From positions 29,325 through 93,324 of the forward strand of contig CACJJV010000004.1 in the NCBI GenBank assembly GCA_902593845.1: DNA of 64,000 nt. Reading direction: 5' to 3'. Source of the DNA: an uncultured Pelagibacteraceae bacterium. GTDB taxonomy: Bacteria; Pseudomonadota; Alphaproteobacteria; Pelagibacterales; Pelagibacteraceae. Under the pieces are notes generated by a model, which did no database searches, was not told the DNA's origin, and saw nothing but the letters and a program-made list of their open reading frames with translations. Made by a program: the position numbers and the translations under genes. This document shows, piece after piece, positions 57,249 to 64,000 of the stretch; position 1 is the stretch's first letter; the number at the start of each line of letters is the position of its first letter.

Positions 57249-57370
57249 TTATACCAGATAAAAAAACTAAGAAAAAAAATATCAAGACAGCATTAGCAAT
57301 TATTGCCTTCATGATTTTTCTTTTTTTATTTACATTATATAATACTGGAGTTTTTGATAGAGCCATATGA
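57245..57370 (+). CDS. coxF: CoxF-like small cytochrome oxidase assembly protein
   Basis: A 41-residue frame with four-base ATGA overlaps at both ends (ctaB before, ctaG after), which is strong evidence that it is translated. The product has a basic N-terminus rich in Lys (KKTKKKNIKT), one hydrophobic helix (about 16-33) and the ending YNTGVFDRAI. Alphaproteobacterial oxidase operons carry a small CoxF gene in exactly this position, and their products end similarly. Function is unknown beyond likely assembly. Confidence 0.85.
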   Translation: MIIPDKKTKKKNIKTALAIIAFMIFLFLFTLYNTGVFDRAI

Positions 57371-57900
57371 TACAAAAAAAAAATCTTACACCATTAGTCC
57401 TTATAGGAATATTTGTATTTATGTTGGGTTTATCCTACGCTGCAGTACCTTTATATGATTTATTTTGTAGAGTAACGGGTTTTGGAGGTACTACTCAAAT
57501 TTCAAACAGTGCTCCTAAAATAGTTCTTAACAAAGTTGTAAGTGTCAGATTTGATACTAATGTGAATAATCTACCTTGGGATTTTAAAGCAAAATCGAAT
57601 GTTATAGATGTGAAAGTTGGCCAAGTTAACAAAATAGAGTTTGAAGTTGAAAATTATAGTAGCGAACCAACTGCCGGTGTAGCAAGTTTTAACGTATCAC
57701 CAGCAAGTTTTGGAAAATATTATAGTAAACTTGGCTGTTTTTGTTTTGAAAAACAAGAACTAAAAGCAGGAGAAAAAGCCACATATGTAATGACTTTTTA
57801 TCTAGACCCTGAAATGATTAATGATCCAAGTGTTAAAAACCTAGAAGATGTAACTATGTCGTATACTTTTTTCTCGACAGATTATTATAAACAATCATAA
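57367..57900 (+). CDS. ctaG: cytochrome c oxidase copper-delivery protein CtaG/Cox11
   Basis: 177 residues. One N-terminal membrane helix (about 11-30) anchors a periplasmic immunoglobulin-like domain. VPLYDLFCRVTGFGGT is the conserved juxtamembrane motif, and KLGCFCFEKQ carries the CxC copper-binding pair. Cox11 supplies CuB to subunit I. It starts inside the coxF stop, and ctaE follows after nine bases. Confidence 0.96.
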   Translation: MIQKKNLTPLVLIGIFVFMLGLSYAAVPLYDLFCRVTGFGGTTQISNSAPKIVLNKVVSVRFDTNVNNLPWDFKAKSNVIDVKVGQVNKIEFEVENYSSEPTAGVASFNVSPASFGKYYSKLGCFCFEKQELKAGEKATYVMTFYLDPEMINDPSVKNLEDVTMSYTFFSTDYYKQS

Positions 57901-57909
57901 TTCAAAAAA

Positions 57910-58698
57910 ATGTCAGCTGAAAAAAAACATGATTATCACTTAGTAGATCCAAGTCCTTGGCCTATTTATGTTTCGTTTTCTTGCCTAGTATTAGCTATAG
58001 GTGCTGTGTATTACATGCATTCAGATGTTTCATGGGGAATGTATCTTGGATTAGCTCTTTTAATTTATGGTGCATATATGTGGTTCAGAGATGTCGTCAT
58101 TGAAGCAGAACATCAAGGTCATCATACCCCAGTAGTCCAAATTCATCACCGTTATGGAATGACATTATTTATCGCATCTGAGGTAATGTTTTTTGTTGCT
58201 TGGTTTTGGGCTTACTTTGACGTTAGTCTATTCCCAAATGATTTTGTTGGAAACGTGTGGCCACCTAAAGATATTGTGACTTTTGATCCTTGGGATATAC
58301 CTTTGATTAATACATTAGTTTTACTATTATCAGGCACAACAGTCACTTGGTCTCACCATTCATTATTAGAAGGTGATAGAAAAGGTTTCATACAAGGATT
58401 AGTGCTAACAGTAATTCTTGGAGCATTTTTTACAGCACTTCAAGCATATGAATATCATCATGCTACATTTGCTTTTTCAGATCATATTTATGGTTCTGTT
58501 TTTTACATGGCAACAGGCTTTCATGGCTTCCATGTTATAGTTGGAACAATTTTTTTAGCAGTATGTTTATGGAGAGGAAAATTAGGTCATTTTACTAAAG
58601 ACCATCATTTTGGTTTTGAAGCAGCTGCATGGTACTGGCATTTTGTTGACGTTGTTTGGTTATTTTTGTTTGCTGCAATATATATTTGGGGAAGTTAA
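57910..58698 (+). CDS. ctaE: cytochrome c oxidase subunit III
   Basis: 262 residues with seven membrane helices. HDYHLVDPSPWPIY at the N-terminus and RYGMTLFIASEVMFFVAWFW and TGFHGFHVIVGTIF are typical subunit III sequences; the last residues YWHFVDVVWLFLFAAIYIWG match too. Subunit III stabilises subunit I and its proton uptake. In many alphaproteobacteria a DUF983 gene follows; here SURF1 comes next after eight bases. Confidence 0.97.
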   Translation: MSAEKKHDYHLVDPSPWPIYVSFSCLVLAIGAVYYMHSDVSWGMYLGLALLIYGAYMWFRDVVIEAEHQGHHTPVVQIHHRYGMTLFIASEVMFFVAWFWAYFDVSLFPNDFVGNVWPPKDIVTFDPWDIPLINTLVLLLSGTTVTWSHHSLLEGDRKGFIQGLVLTVILGAFFTALQAYEYHHATFAFSDHIYGSVFYMATGFHGFHVIVGTIFLAVCLWRGKLGHFTKDHHFGFEAAAWYWHFVDVVWLFLFAAIYIWGS

Positions 58699-58706
58699 TT
58701 TGATCC

Positions 58707-59360
58707 TTGAAACATAAGTTTTTATTTTCCGTCTTTATAATTTTCTTTATTTTTGTTTTTATTGGACTAGGTACGTGGCAAATTATCCGTCTAAATTGGA
58801 AAAATAATTTAATTTTAGAAATTGAAAATTCATTAAAAAATCCTCCAGTTGAATTAGCTCAATCAAACAAAGAAAATTTTCTTAAAATTAAAACTTCAGG
58901 GTCTATAGATTTTGATAAGCAAATTTATTTATACAATTTAAATGAGTCTGGTACTCCTGGATTTGAAGTAATAAATCCAATTACCATTGGGGATGAAAAT
59001 TTTTTGATAAATAGAGGTTGGATACCATTTGAAAAGAAGGGTACTCAAGAAATAAACGTATTTGATCAAAAAAATATTATCGGAACCCTAAAATTACAAG
59101 GTAGAAAAAATATCTTTAAGCCAGATAATGATTTAGATGAAAATTACTGGTTTAGTTTAAATAGAGAAGATATCTTAAAATTTACAGGTAAAAATTTTTC
59201 TAAATATATTATTTATTTAGATGGAAATTATCAGTTACCCAGACCGAAAAAAATTACTGCAAATATTTCTAATAATCATCAAAAATACGCTATTACTTGG
59301 TTTTCGTTAGCGCTTTCAATTCTTTTGCTATATTTATATTTTAGAAAAAAGAATTATTAA
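58707..59360 (+). CDS. SURF1 family cytochrome oxidase assembly protein
   Basis: 217 residues with one membrane helix near each end (about 5-24 and 195-213) and a soluble domain between. GLGTWQIIRLNWKN after the first helix and FLINRGWIPF in the middle are the SURF1 signatures. It helps insert heme A into subunit I. The only usable start is TTG at 58707, since a TGA stop lies two codons upstream and there is no early ATG. thrC starts immediately after the stop. Confidence 0.9.
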   Translation: MKHKFLFSVFIIFFIFVFIGLGTWQIIRLNWKNNLILEIENSLKNPPVELAQSNKENFLKIKTSGSIDFDKQIYLYNLNESGTPGFEVINPITIGDENFLINRGWIPFEKKGTQEINVFDQKNIIGTLKLQGRKNIFKPDNDLDENYWFSLNREDILKFTGKNFSKYIIYLDGNYQLPRPKKITANISNNHQKYAITWFSLALSILLLYLYFRKKNY

Positions 59361-60734
59361 ATGAATTACATTAGCACAAGAAATAATCAAAAAAACTTTT
59401 CTTTTAAAGATGTTTTCCTCAAAGGATTGGCTGATGATGGAGGACTTTTTGTTCCTAAATCAATTAAACAATTCCAAAAGGAAGAATTAGATAATCTAAA
59501 AAATCTTAGTTACAATGATTTAGCTGCTGAAATAATTTATCCATTTATAGGAGATTTCATGTCTAAAGATGATCTAATCTCTATGATTTCAAAATCATAT
59601 TCAAATTTTAGATCTGACGATGTTGTTAAAATTTCTAACCTCGGAAATCTAAAAGTATTAGAACTATTTCATGGACCCACACTTGCTTTTAAAGATATCG
59701 CAATGCAACTGATTGGTAATTTTTATCAATACCATTTAGACCGTGATCAAAAAAAAATTAATATAATAGTAGCAACCTCAGGTGATACTGGTGCAGCTGC
59801 AATCGATGCTTTAAAAGGAAAAAGCAATTTAAATGTTTTTGTATTACACCCAAATAATAAAATTTCACCTGTACAAAGAAGGTTAATGACAATACATGAG
59901 GAGAATAACGTATTTAATATTGCAGTAGAGGGCAACTTTGATGACTGTCAAAATCTAGTAAAAGCAATGTTCAATGACGAAAAATTTTCAAAAGCGATTA
60001 ATATGTCAGGTGTAAATTCAATTAATTGGGCAAGAATTATTGCTCAATCGGTATATTATTTTTACGCTTTCTTTAAAGTTGGAAATGGTCAGCCTTTATC
60101 CTTTTCTGTTCCAACAGGAAACTTTGGTGATATTTATGCTGGATACTTAGCAAAAAAATTAGGCCTTCCAATTGATAAGCTAATCGTAGCTACAAATAAA
60201 AATGACATACTTCATAGAGCCATATCAGGCGGCGACTATAGTCAAAAGAAAGTTGAGGAAACAAATACTCCAAGTATGGATATACAAATAGCAAGTAATT
60301 TTGAGAGGCTTTTATATGATGTAAAAGATTGTAACTCAGAAGTTACAAAAGGTGTAATGGCTGAAATAAAAAATAATACCTATAAAATTGATAAAAATGA
60401 TTTAGATAAAATCAAAAAGAATTTTGTATCTGAGATGCTTGATGAAAATGAAACTGTTAAAATGATAAAAACTATCAATGATGAACATCAGATGGTAGTT
60501 GATCCGCATACTGCAGTAGGTATTGGTGCTGTTAGAAAATTAGGGTTGGAAAAAAATTGTGTTGTATTATCAACTGCACACCCGTGTAAATTTCCAAAGG
60601 CAATAGAAGATGCAATATCAAAAACTGAAAATTTACCAGAAAGTCTTAAATATGTTTATGACAGAAAAGAAAAATTTGAGCTTCTTTCAAATGATATTGA
60701 AAAAGTTAAAAAATATGTAATGAATTCGATATGA
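59361..60734 (+). CDS. thrC: threonine synthase
   Basis: 457 residues of the fold type II PLP family. The PLP lysine is K111 in GPTLAFKDIAMQ, and the phosphate loop is in VATSGDTGAAAID. The N-terminal YISTRN and the late HTAVGIGAVRKL match the longer bacterial ThrC. It converts O-phosphohomoserine to threonine. The gene for homoserine kinase (thrB), which makes its substrate, lies 1 kb away on the other strand. It overlaps the peroxiredoxin gene by four bases. Confidence 0.97.
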   Translation: MNYISTRNNQKNFSFKDVFLKGLADDGGLFVPKSIKQFQKEELDNLKNLSYNDLAAEIIYPFIGDFMSKDDLISMISKSYSNFRSDDVVKISNLGNLKVLELFHGPTLAFKDIAMQLIGNFYQYHLDRDQKKINIIVATSGDTGAAAIDALKGKSNLNVFVLHPNNKISPVQRRLMTIHEENNVFNIAVEGNFDDCQNLVKAMFNDEKFSKAINMSGVNSINWARIIAQSVYYFYAFFKVGNGQPLSFSVPTGNFGDIYAGYLAKKLGLPIDKLIVATNKNDILHRAISGGDYSQKKVEETNTPSMDIQIASNFERLLYDVKDCNSEVTKGVMAEIKNNTYKIDKNDLDKIKKNFVSEMLDENETVKMIKTINDEHQMVVDPHTAVGIGAVRKLGLEKNCVVLSTAHPCKFPKAIEDAISKTENLPESLKYVYDRKEKFELLSNDIEKVKKYVMNSI

Positions 60735-61219
60735 AAATTAAAATAAAAGATCAACTTCCAGACACAGAGATTTTTCAACTTATTGATGGAGAGCCTCAAA
60801 AAAGTAACTTAAGAGAAATCATAGGTAATGGAAAAATTGTTTTGTTTGGTTTACCTGGAGCATTTACATCAACTTGCTCCAAACTTCACTTACCAGGTTT
60901 TGTAGCTAATGCAGATAAAATCAAATCAAAAGGAATAGAAAATATATTTTGTTTATCAGTCAATGACCCTTATGTAATGAATGGCTGGGGAGAGATTAAT
61001 AATACTGGAGATAAAATTAAAATGTTATCTGACCCATATTTAATATTTACGAAAGCAATCGGTGCGGAAGTTGATAGAAATGCAAAAGGAATGGGAATTA
61101 GATCAAATCGTTATTTGATGGTTATTGAAAATTTTACAGTTATTAAAATTCATGAAGAAGAAGAGACTAAAGAATGCGGCTTAACTTCTGCAGAAAACTT
61201 ATTGAACAATCTACTATAA
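60731..61219 (+). CDS. peroxiredoxin (Prx5 family)
   Basis: 162 residues. The peroxidatic Cys is C49 in GLPGAFTSTCSKLHLPGF, the Prx5 hallmark with HLPGF. VNDPYVMNGWG follows, and a second Cys in EECGLTSAEN-like sequence (KECGLTSAENLL) lies near the end, in a place where Prx5 enzymes often have a resolving or glutathione-linked Cys. It reduces hydrogen peroxide and organic peroxides. No fused glutaredoxin domain is present. It follows thrC with a four-base overlap. Confidence 0.92.
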   Translation: MKIKIKDQLPDTEIFQLIDGEPQKSNLREIIGNGKIVLFGLPGAFTSTCSKLHLPGFVANADKIKSKGIENIFCLSVNDPYVMNGWGEINNTGDKIKMLSDPYLIFTKAIGAEVDRNAKGMGIRSNRYLMVIENFTVIKIHEEEETKECGLTSAENLLNNLL

Positions 61220-61636
61220 ATTTGCAGCATCTCTAGCAAGTAAATCCACTTCGTTATTTAATTTATCTGTTGAATGCGCTTTTACCCAGTTCCAATTTAT
61301 TTCAAATTCACTATTTAGTTGGTCCAGTTCCGTCCAAAGTTCTTTATTACTCACCTCTTTTTTATTTGCAGTTTTCCATCCATTTTTTTTCCAATTGTGT
61401 ATCCACTCTGTTATTCCAGACTTAACATATTTAGAGTCAGTGAAAATTTGAACTTTACTTCCTTTTGGAATCTTTTTAAGCGCCTCTATAGGCGCTAATA
61501 ATTCCATTTGATTATTTGTAGTATCTTTTTTACTTCCTTTTATTTCAGTTTTTTTCCCCTCATCTAATATTATTGCTGCCCAGCCACCTTGACCCGGATT
61601 GCCAATGCATGAACCATCAGTGTATATTTTAATCAT
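61214..61636 (-). CDS. rnhA: ribonuclease HI
   Basis: 140 residues. The acidic catalytic set is seen in IYTDGSCIGNPG (D6), NNQMELLAP (Glu), IFTDSKYV (Asp) and NNEVDLLARDAA (Asp). It removes RNA from RNA-DNA hybrids such as R-loops and primers. Its start shares one base with the thrB stop (TAATG), so the two are coupled. Its stop overlaps the peroxiredoxin end by six bases on the other strand. Confidence 0.97.
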   Translation of the reverse strand: MIKIYTDGSCIGNPGQGGWAAIILDEGKKTEIKGSKKDTTNNQMELLAPIEALKKIPKGSKVQIFTDSKYVKSGITEWIHNWKKNGWKTANKKEVSNKELWTELDQLNSEFEINWNWVKAHSTDKLNNEVDLLARDAANL

Positions 61637-62601
61637 TAATTCAAATAATCTTTATAAGTTCTTAAATTATTGTGTATTACAAGCTTTTGATAATATTCTC
61701 TTGGATCTTTTATCTTAATTAATGCCGTCTTAGGAGTATTTGAATAGTCATAAAGTCTAGTCATAAAATATCTAATTGCAGCACCACGACATAAAATATT
61801 TAATGATTTCCTCTCTTTAACTGAGATTTTCCTAATTTTTTCATAACCTTTTATTAAATTTTTGACTTTCTTTTTATTCAACACAAACTTGGATTTTTTT
61901 TTATCAAAACATAGTGCATTCACGCAAATTGCGATTTCATACATAAAATAGTCATTAGCTGCGAAATAAAAATCGATTACCCCTGACAATCTATTATTTT
62001 TAAAAAAGATATTATCGATAAACAAATCTCCATGAATTACCCCGTTCGGTAAATTTTTAGGCCATTTCGTTTTAATATCTTTAAAATTATTTTTTAAAAA
62101 TTTTTCTACATTAGTAAATCTTTTTGACTTAAATCTTATACTTTTCAGTAATGGATTTAGATTTCTAACACCCATAGAGTTTTTTCTAGTAAGATTCATT
62201 TTTTTTGTAGATTGGTGCATTTCAGCAATCATTTTGCCAATGTCATAACAGTTTTTAAAATTAAGTGATTTTTTATCTTTTCCACTAAGAAAGGAAACTA
62301 TGCATGCAGCCTTATTTTTTAAATTAATTAAATATCCACCACCTTTTTTTGTTTGTGGTTTCGGGCAATTTATTTTTAATTTATTCAATTTATCCATCAA
62401 ATTCATAAAAAAAGGCAATTCTTTTTTTGATACTCTTTTTTCGAAAATTGTTAGTATAAATTTTTTTTTCTTTGATTTTAGTAAATAGTTTGTATTTTCA
62501 ATTCCTTGTTTTATACCTTTAAATTCTAAAATTTTTTCTATATCAAATTTTCTATTAATATAAGAAATGTCTTTTTTACTTATTTTCGTGTAAACAGCCA
62601 T
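61636..62601 (-). CDS. thrB: homoserine kinase (ThrB type II, choline-kinase fold)
   Basis: 321 residues. This is the protein-kinase-like form, not the GHMP form: NGVIHGDLFIDNIFF is the catalytic loop and GVIDFYFAANDYFMYEIAI the metal-binding segment. The N-terminal region FKGIKQGIENTNYLL matches the family. It phosphorylates homoserine for ThrC. It starts one base after ispH ends and is followed by rnhA, as in many alphaproteobacteria. Confidence 0.93.
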   Translation of the reverse strand: MAVYTKISKKDISYINRKFDIEKILEFKGIKQGIENTNYLLKSKKKKFILTIFEKRVSKKELPFFMNLMDKLNKLKINCPKPQTKKGGGYLINLKNKAACIVSFLSGKDKKSLNFKNCYDIGKMIAEMHQSTKKMNLTRKNSMGVRNLNPLLKSIRFKSKRFTNVEKFLKNNFKDIKTKWPKNLPNGVIHGDLFIDNIFFKNNRLSGVIDFYFAANDYFMYEIAICVNALCFDKKKSKFVLNKKKVKNLIKGYEKIRKISVKERKSLNILCRGAAIRYFMTRLYDYSNTPKTALIKIKDPREYYQKLVIHNNLRTYKDYLN

Positions 62602-62602
62602 T

Positions 62603-63547
62603 TTAGTTTAATTTTTTTGGTGCTTTGAAAACAACATTTTCTTTAATTATTTCTACTTCATCTATACTGACTGTAAATTTATTTTTTAGCTCATCTATAA
62701 AATTATTGACCAAAATTTCTGGAGCGGAAGCCCCAGAGGAAATTCCAATTATATTTGAGTCTTTAATTAAATCGAATGGTATTTCACTTTGTGAATGAAT
62801 TAATAGCGAGTTAGAGCAGCCAGATTTTTTTGCAACCTCTACCAATCTAACTGAATTAGATGAATTTCTACTACCAATTACAAAAAATAAATCACATTTT
62901 TTCGCAATATTTTTTACAGCCAATTGTCTATTCGTTGTGGCGTAACAAATATCTTCTTTCATTGGTTCTTTTATGTTAGGAAATCGATCTTTTAAGATTT
63001 GAATTATATCTTTTGTATCATCTACTGATAGCGTTGTTTGGGTAACATATGAAATTTTTTTGTTGTTGTGAGGTTTATATTTTTTGGCCTCATCCTCATT
63101 TTGAACAAGATCAATTGATCCCTCTGGTAATTGACCCATGGTACCGATTACTTCAGGGTGATTTTGATGTCCTATCAAAATTAAATGATACCCAGCTTTA
63201 TGTAAATTTTCCGCTTCTCTATGTACTTTGGATACCAATGGACATGTAGCATCTATATAAGTCATGTTATAGTTTTTAGCATCTTCCGGTATTTTTTTTG
63301 GAACACCATGTGCAGAAAAAATAACTGGCCTTGTTTTATCTTCTATCTCCTCGAGCTCCTCAACAAAGATGGCACCCTTATTTTTTAAATCGTCTACAAC
63401 ATATTTATTATGCACAATTTCATGGCGAACATATACTGGAGCACCAAATTTTTTGATTGATTTTTCTACAATTTCTATAGCTCTTTCAACACCTGCACAA
63501 AAACCTCTTGGTGCAGAAAGTAATATTTTCAAATGTTTATTTTTCAT
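62603..63547 (-). CDS. ispH: 4-hydroxy-3-methylbut-2-enyl diphosphate reductase
   Basis: 314 residues from the ATG at 63547; the frame opens at a TTG three codons earlier. The three 4Fe-4S cysteines are in APRGFCAGVERA (C17), YIDATCPLV and DICYATTNRQ. The last enzyme of the MEP pathway, it makes IPP and DMAPP. Its start overlaps the end of the blh gene by 11 bases, so isoprenoid supply and retinal formation may share a transcript. ispH-thrB-rnhA is a common alphaproteobacterial order. Confidence 0.97.
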   Translation of the reverse strand: MKNKHLKILLSAPRGFCAGVERAIEIVEKSIKKFGAPVYVRHEIVHNKYVVDDLKNKGAIFVEELEEIEDKTRPVIFSAHGVPKKIPEDAKNYNMTYIDATCPLVSKVHREAENLHKAGYHLILIGHQNHPEVIGTMGQLPEGSIDLVQNEDEAKKYKPHNNKKISYVTQTTLSVDDTKDIIQILKDRFPNIKEPMKEDICYATTNRQLAVKNIAKKCDLFFVIGSRNSSNSVRLVEVAKKSGCSNSLLIHSQSEIPFDLIKDSNIIGISSGASAPEILVNNFIDELKNKFTVSIDEVEIIKENVVFKAPKKLN

Positions 63548-64000
63548 TTTTTTCAATCAAATACTCAAGCAATATATGTGGAAAGGTCAAAGACGCCAAA
63601 CCTATAAATATAATTTTAAGAATTGAACTTTCTAAATTGTAAGTATTATTTAGTAAATAAAGGCCAATTGCACAAAAAATAGCTGTAATAATTGTTAGTG
63701 GTAAAGCCTTTTTTACAAAGATTTTAAATCCATTACCAAGGTCATCCCTGTCTAATTCAGACATTAATGAGATACTATGTCTTACAGAGTGTAAAAAGCA
63801 AAAATAAATTGTAAAAGCCACTAATGGAGAAAAATAATAATTTATTATTATAATTGAAAAATAATCTAAAAATATTGTGAATTTCTTTAGCTCAAAATTT
63901 TTTGTAAATAGTAGAATGTTTGCTAAAGTTGATAGAATAATACAATATAATAATATCTTTTTCGACTCTATTAAATCTAAAAAATTATAGAAATTTTCAT
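63537..64000 (-). CDS. blh: Brp/Blh-family beta-carotene 15,15'-dioxygenase, C-terminal part (5' end outside window)
   Basis: The frame stays open from base 64000 down to the stop at 63537, giving about 154 C-terminal residues of a multi-helix membrane protein. FSPLVAFTIYFCFLHSVRHS carries an HxxxH pair that matches the iron-binding histidines of Blh enzymes. Blh splits beta-carotene into two retinals, the chromophore of proteorhodopsin. Hydrophobic segments before and after fit the family. The GTG at 63821 is an internal valine. No rhodopsin or carotenoid genes are seen inside the window; the N-terminal His residues are outside. Confidence 0.8.
   Translation of the reverse strand, partial: ENFYNFLDLIESKKILLYCIILSTLANILLFTKNFELKKFTIFLDYFSIIIINYYFSPLVAFTIYFCFLHSVRHSISLMSELDRDDLGNGFKIFVKKALPLTIITAIFCAIGLYLLNNTYNLESSILKIIFIGLASLTFPHILLEYLIEKNEK

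Noticed and set aside
63369..63626. 85-residue plus-strand frame across the ispH-blh junction
   Set aside because: It is antisense to two recognised coding regions and has no motif.

Overview
The window is a compact, strongly AT-rich stretch of an alphaproteobacterial chromosome. It looks like SAR11 (Candidatus Pelagibacter or a close relative): intergenic gaps are tiny, the proteins are Lys/Ile/Asn-rich, gene order is alphaproteobacterial (chvI-chvG-ahcY, msbA-waaA-lpxK-lpxL, coxB-coxA-ctaB-coxF-ctaG-ctaE-surf1), and a Brp/Blh retinal-forming oxygenase lies at the right edge. The lineage call is inferred from sequence character and gene content; no database was searched. I see no tRNA, rRNA, CRISPR array, insertion sequence, prophage or integrase. 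No stretch longer than 300 bases lacks a gene. The longest gap between large genes (33416-33690) holds a 38-codon ORF and the groEL terminator.

Layout. 1-6291: 3' end of polA, the ChvI/ChvG two-component pair, ahcY, tsaE, and the amgK-murU peptidoglycan-sugar recycling pair. 6269-13257: gpmA, a VanZ-like protein, a lytic-transglycosylase-like protein, then a minus-strand run of an RND pump, its adaptor, a mercaptopyruvate sulfurtransferase and msrA. 13293-18261: a DMT transporter, AlkA-type glycosylase, DUF1330, GT17 transferase, and a convergent purine phosphoribosyltransferase and AzgA-type purine permease. 18300-26420: an hsp20 gene with a sigma32-like promoter and a ROSE-like RNA thermometer, oligopeptidase B, a membrane DnaJ-like protein, GT9, a DapA-family lyase, cfa, and an unrecognised lysine-rich coiled-coil protein with a small membrane partner. 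26506-35720: tldD-tldE, a renalase-like flavoprotein, DUF6134, YczE-like protein, typA, and groES-groEL behind a second sigma32-like promoter.

35790-42192: HAD hydrolase, ribF, ileS, lspA, a DUF3035/BamF-like lipoprotein and pgi. 42189-49867: rsmD, purD, DUF2093, and the lipid A/KDO block lpxL-lpxK-waaA-msbA followed by ubiA. 49920-53087: a five-gene block (DUF2721, quinone oxidoreductase, pirin, double-CDGSH protein, type II haloacid dehalogenase) between ubiA and rsmE. 53867-59360: the aa3 cytochrome c oxidase operon, including a 41-residue CoxF-like gene. 59361-64000: thrC, a peroxiredoxin, then minus-strand rnhA, thrB, ispH and a partial blh.

Most of this is core metabolism. The points most worth following are the two sigma32-type promoters (one coupled to a ROSE-like thermometer), an RND adaptor that seems to lack its alpha-hairpin, the lysine-rich coiled-coil protein, two very short genes (33501-33617 and 57245-57370), tail-to-tail gene pairs that share stop-codon bases, and the blh-ispH junction.
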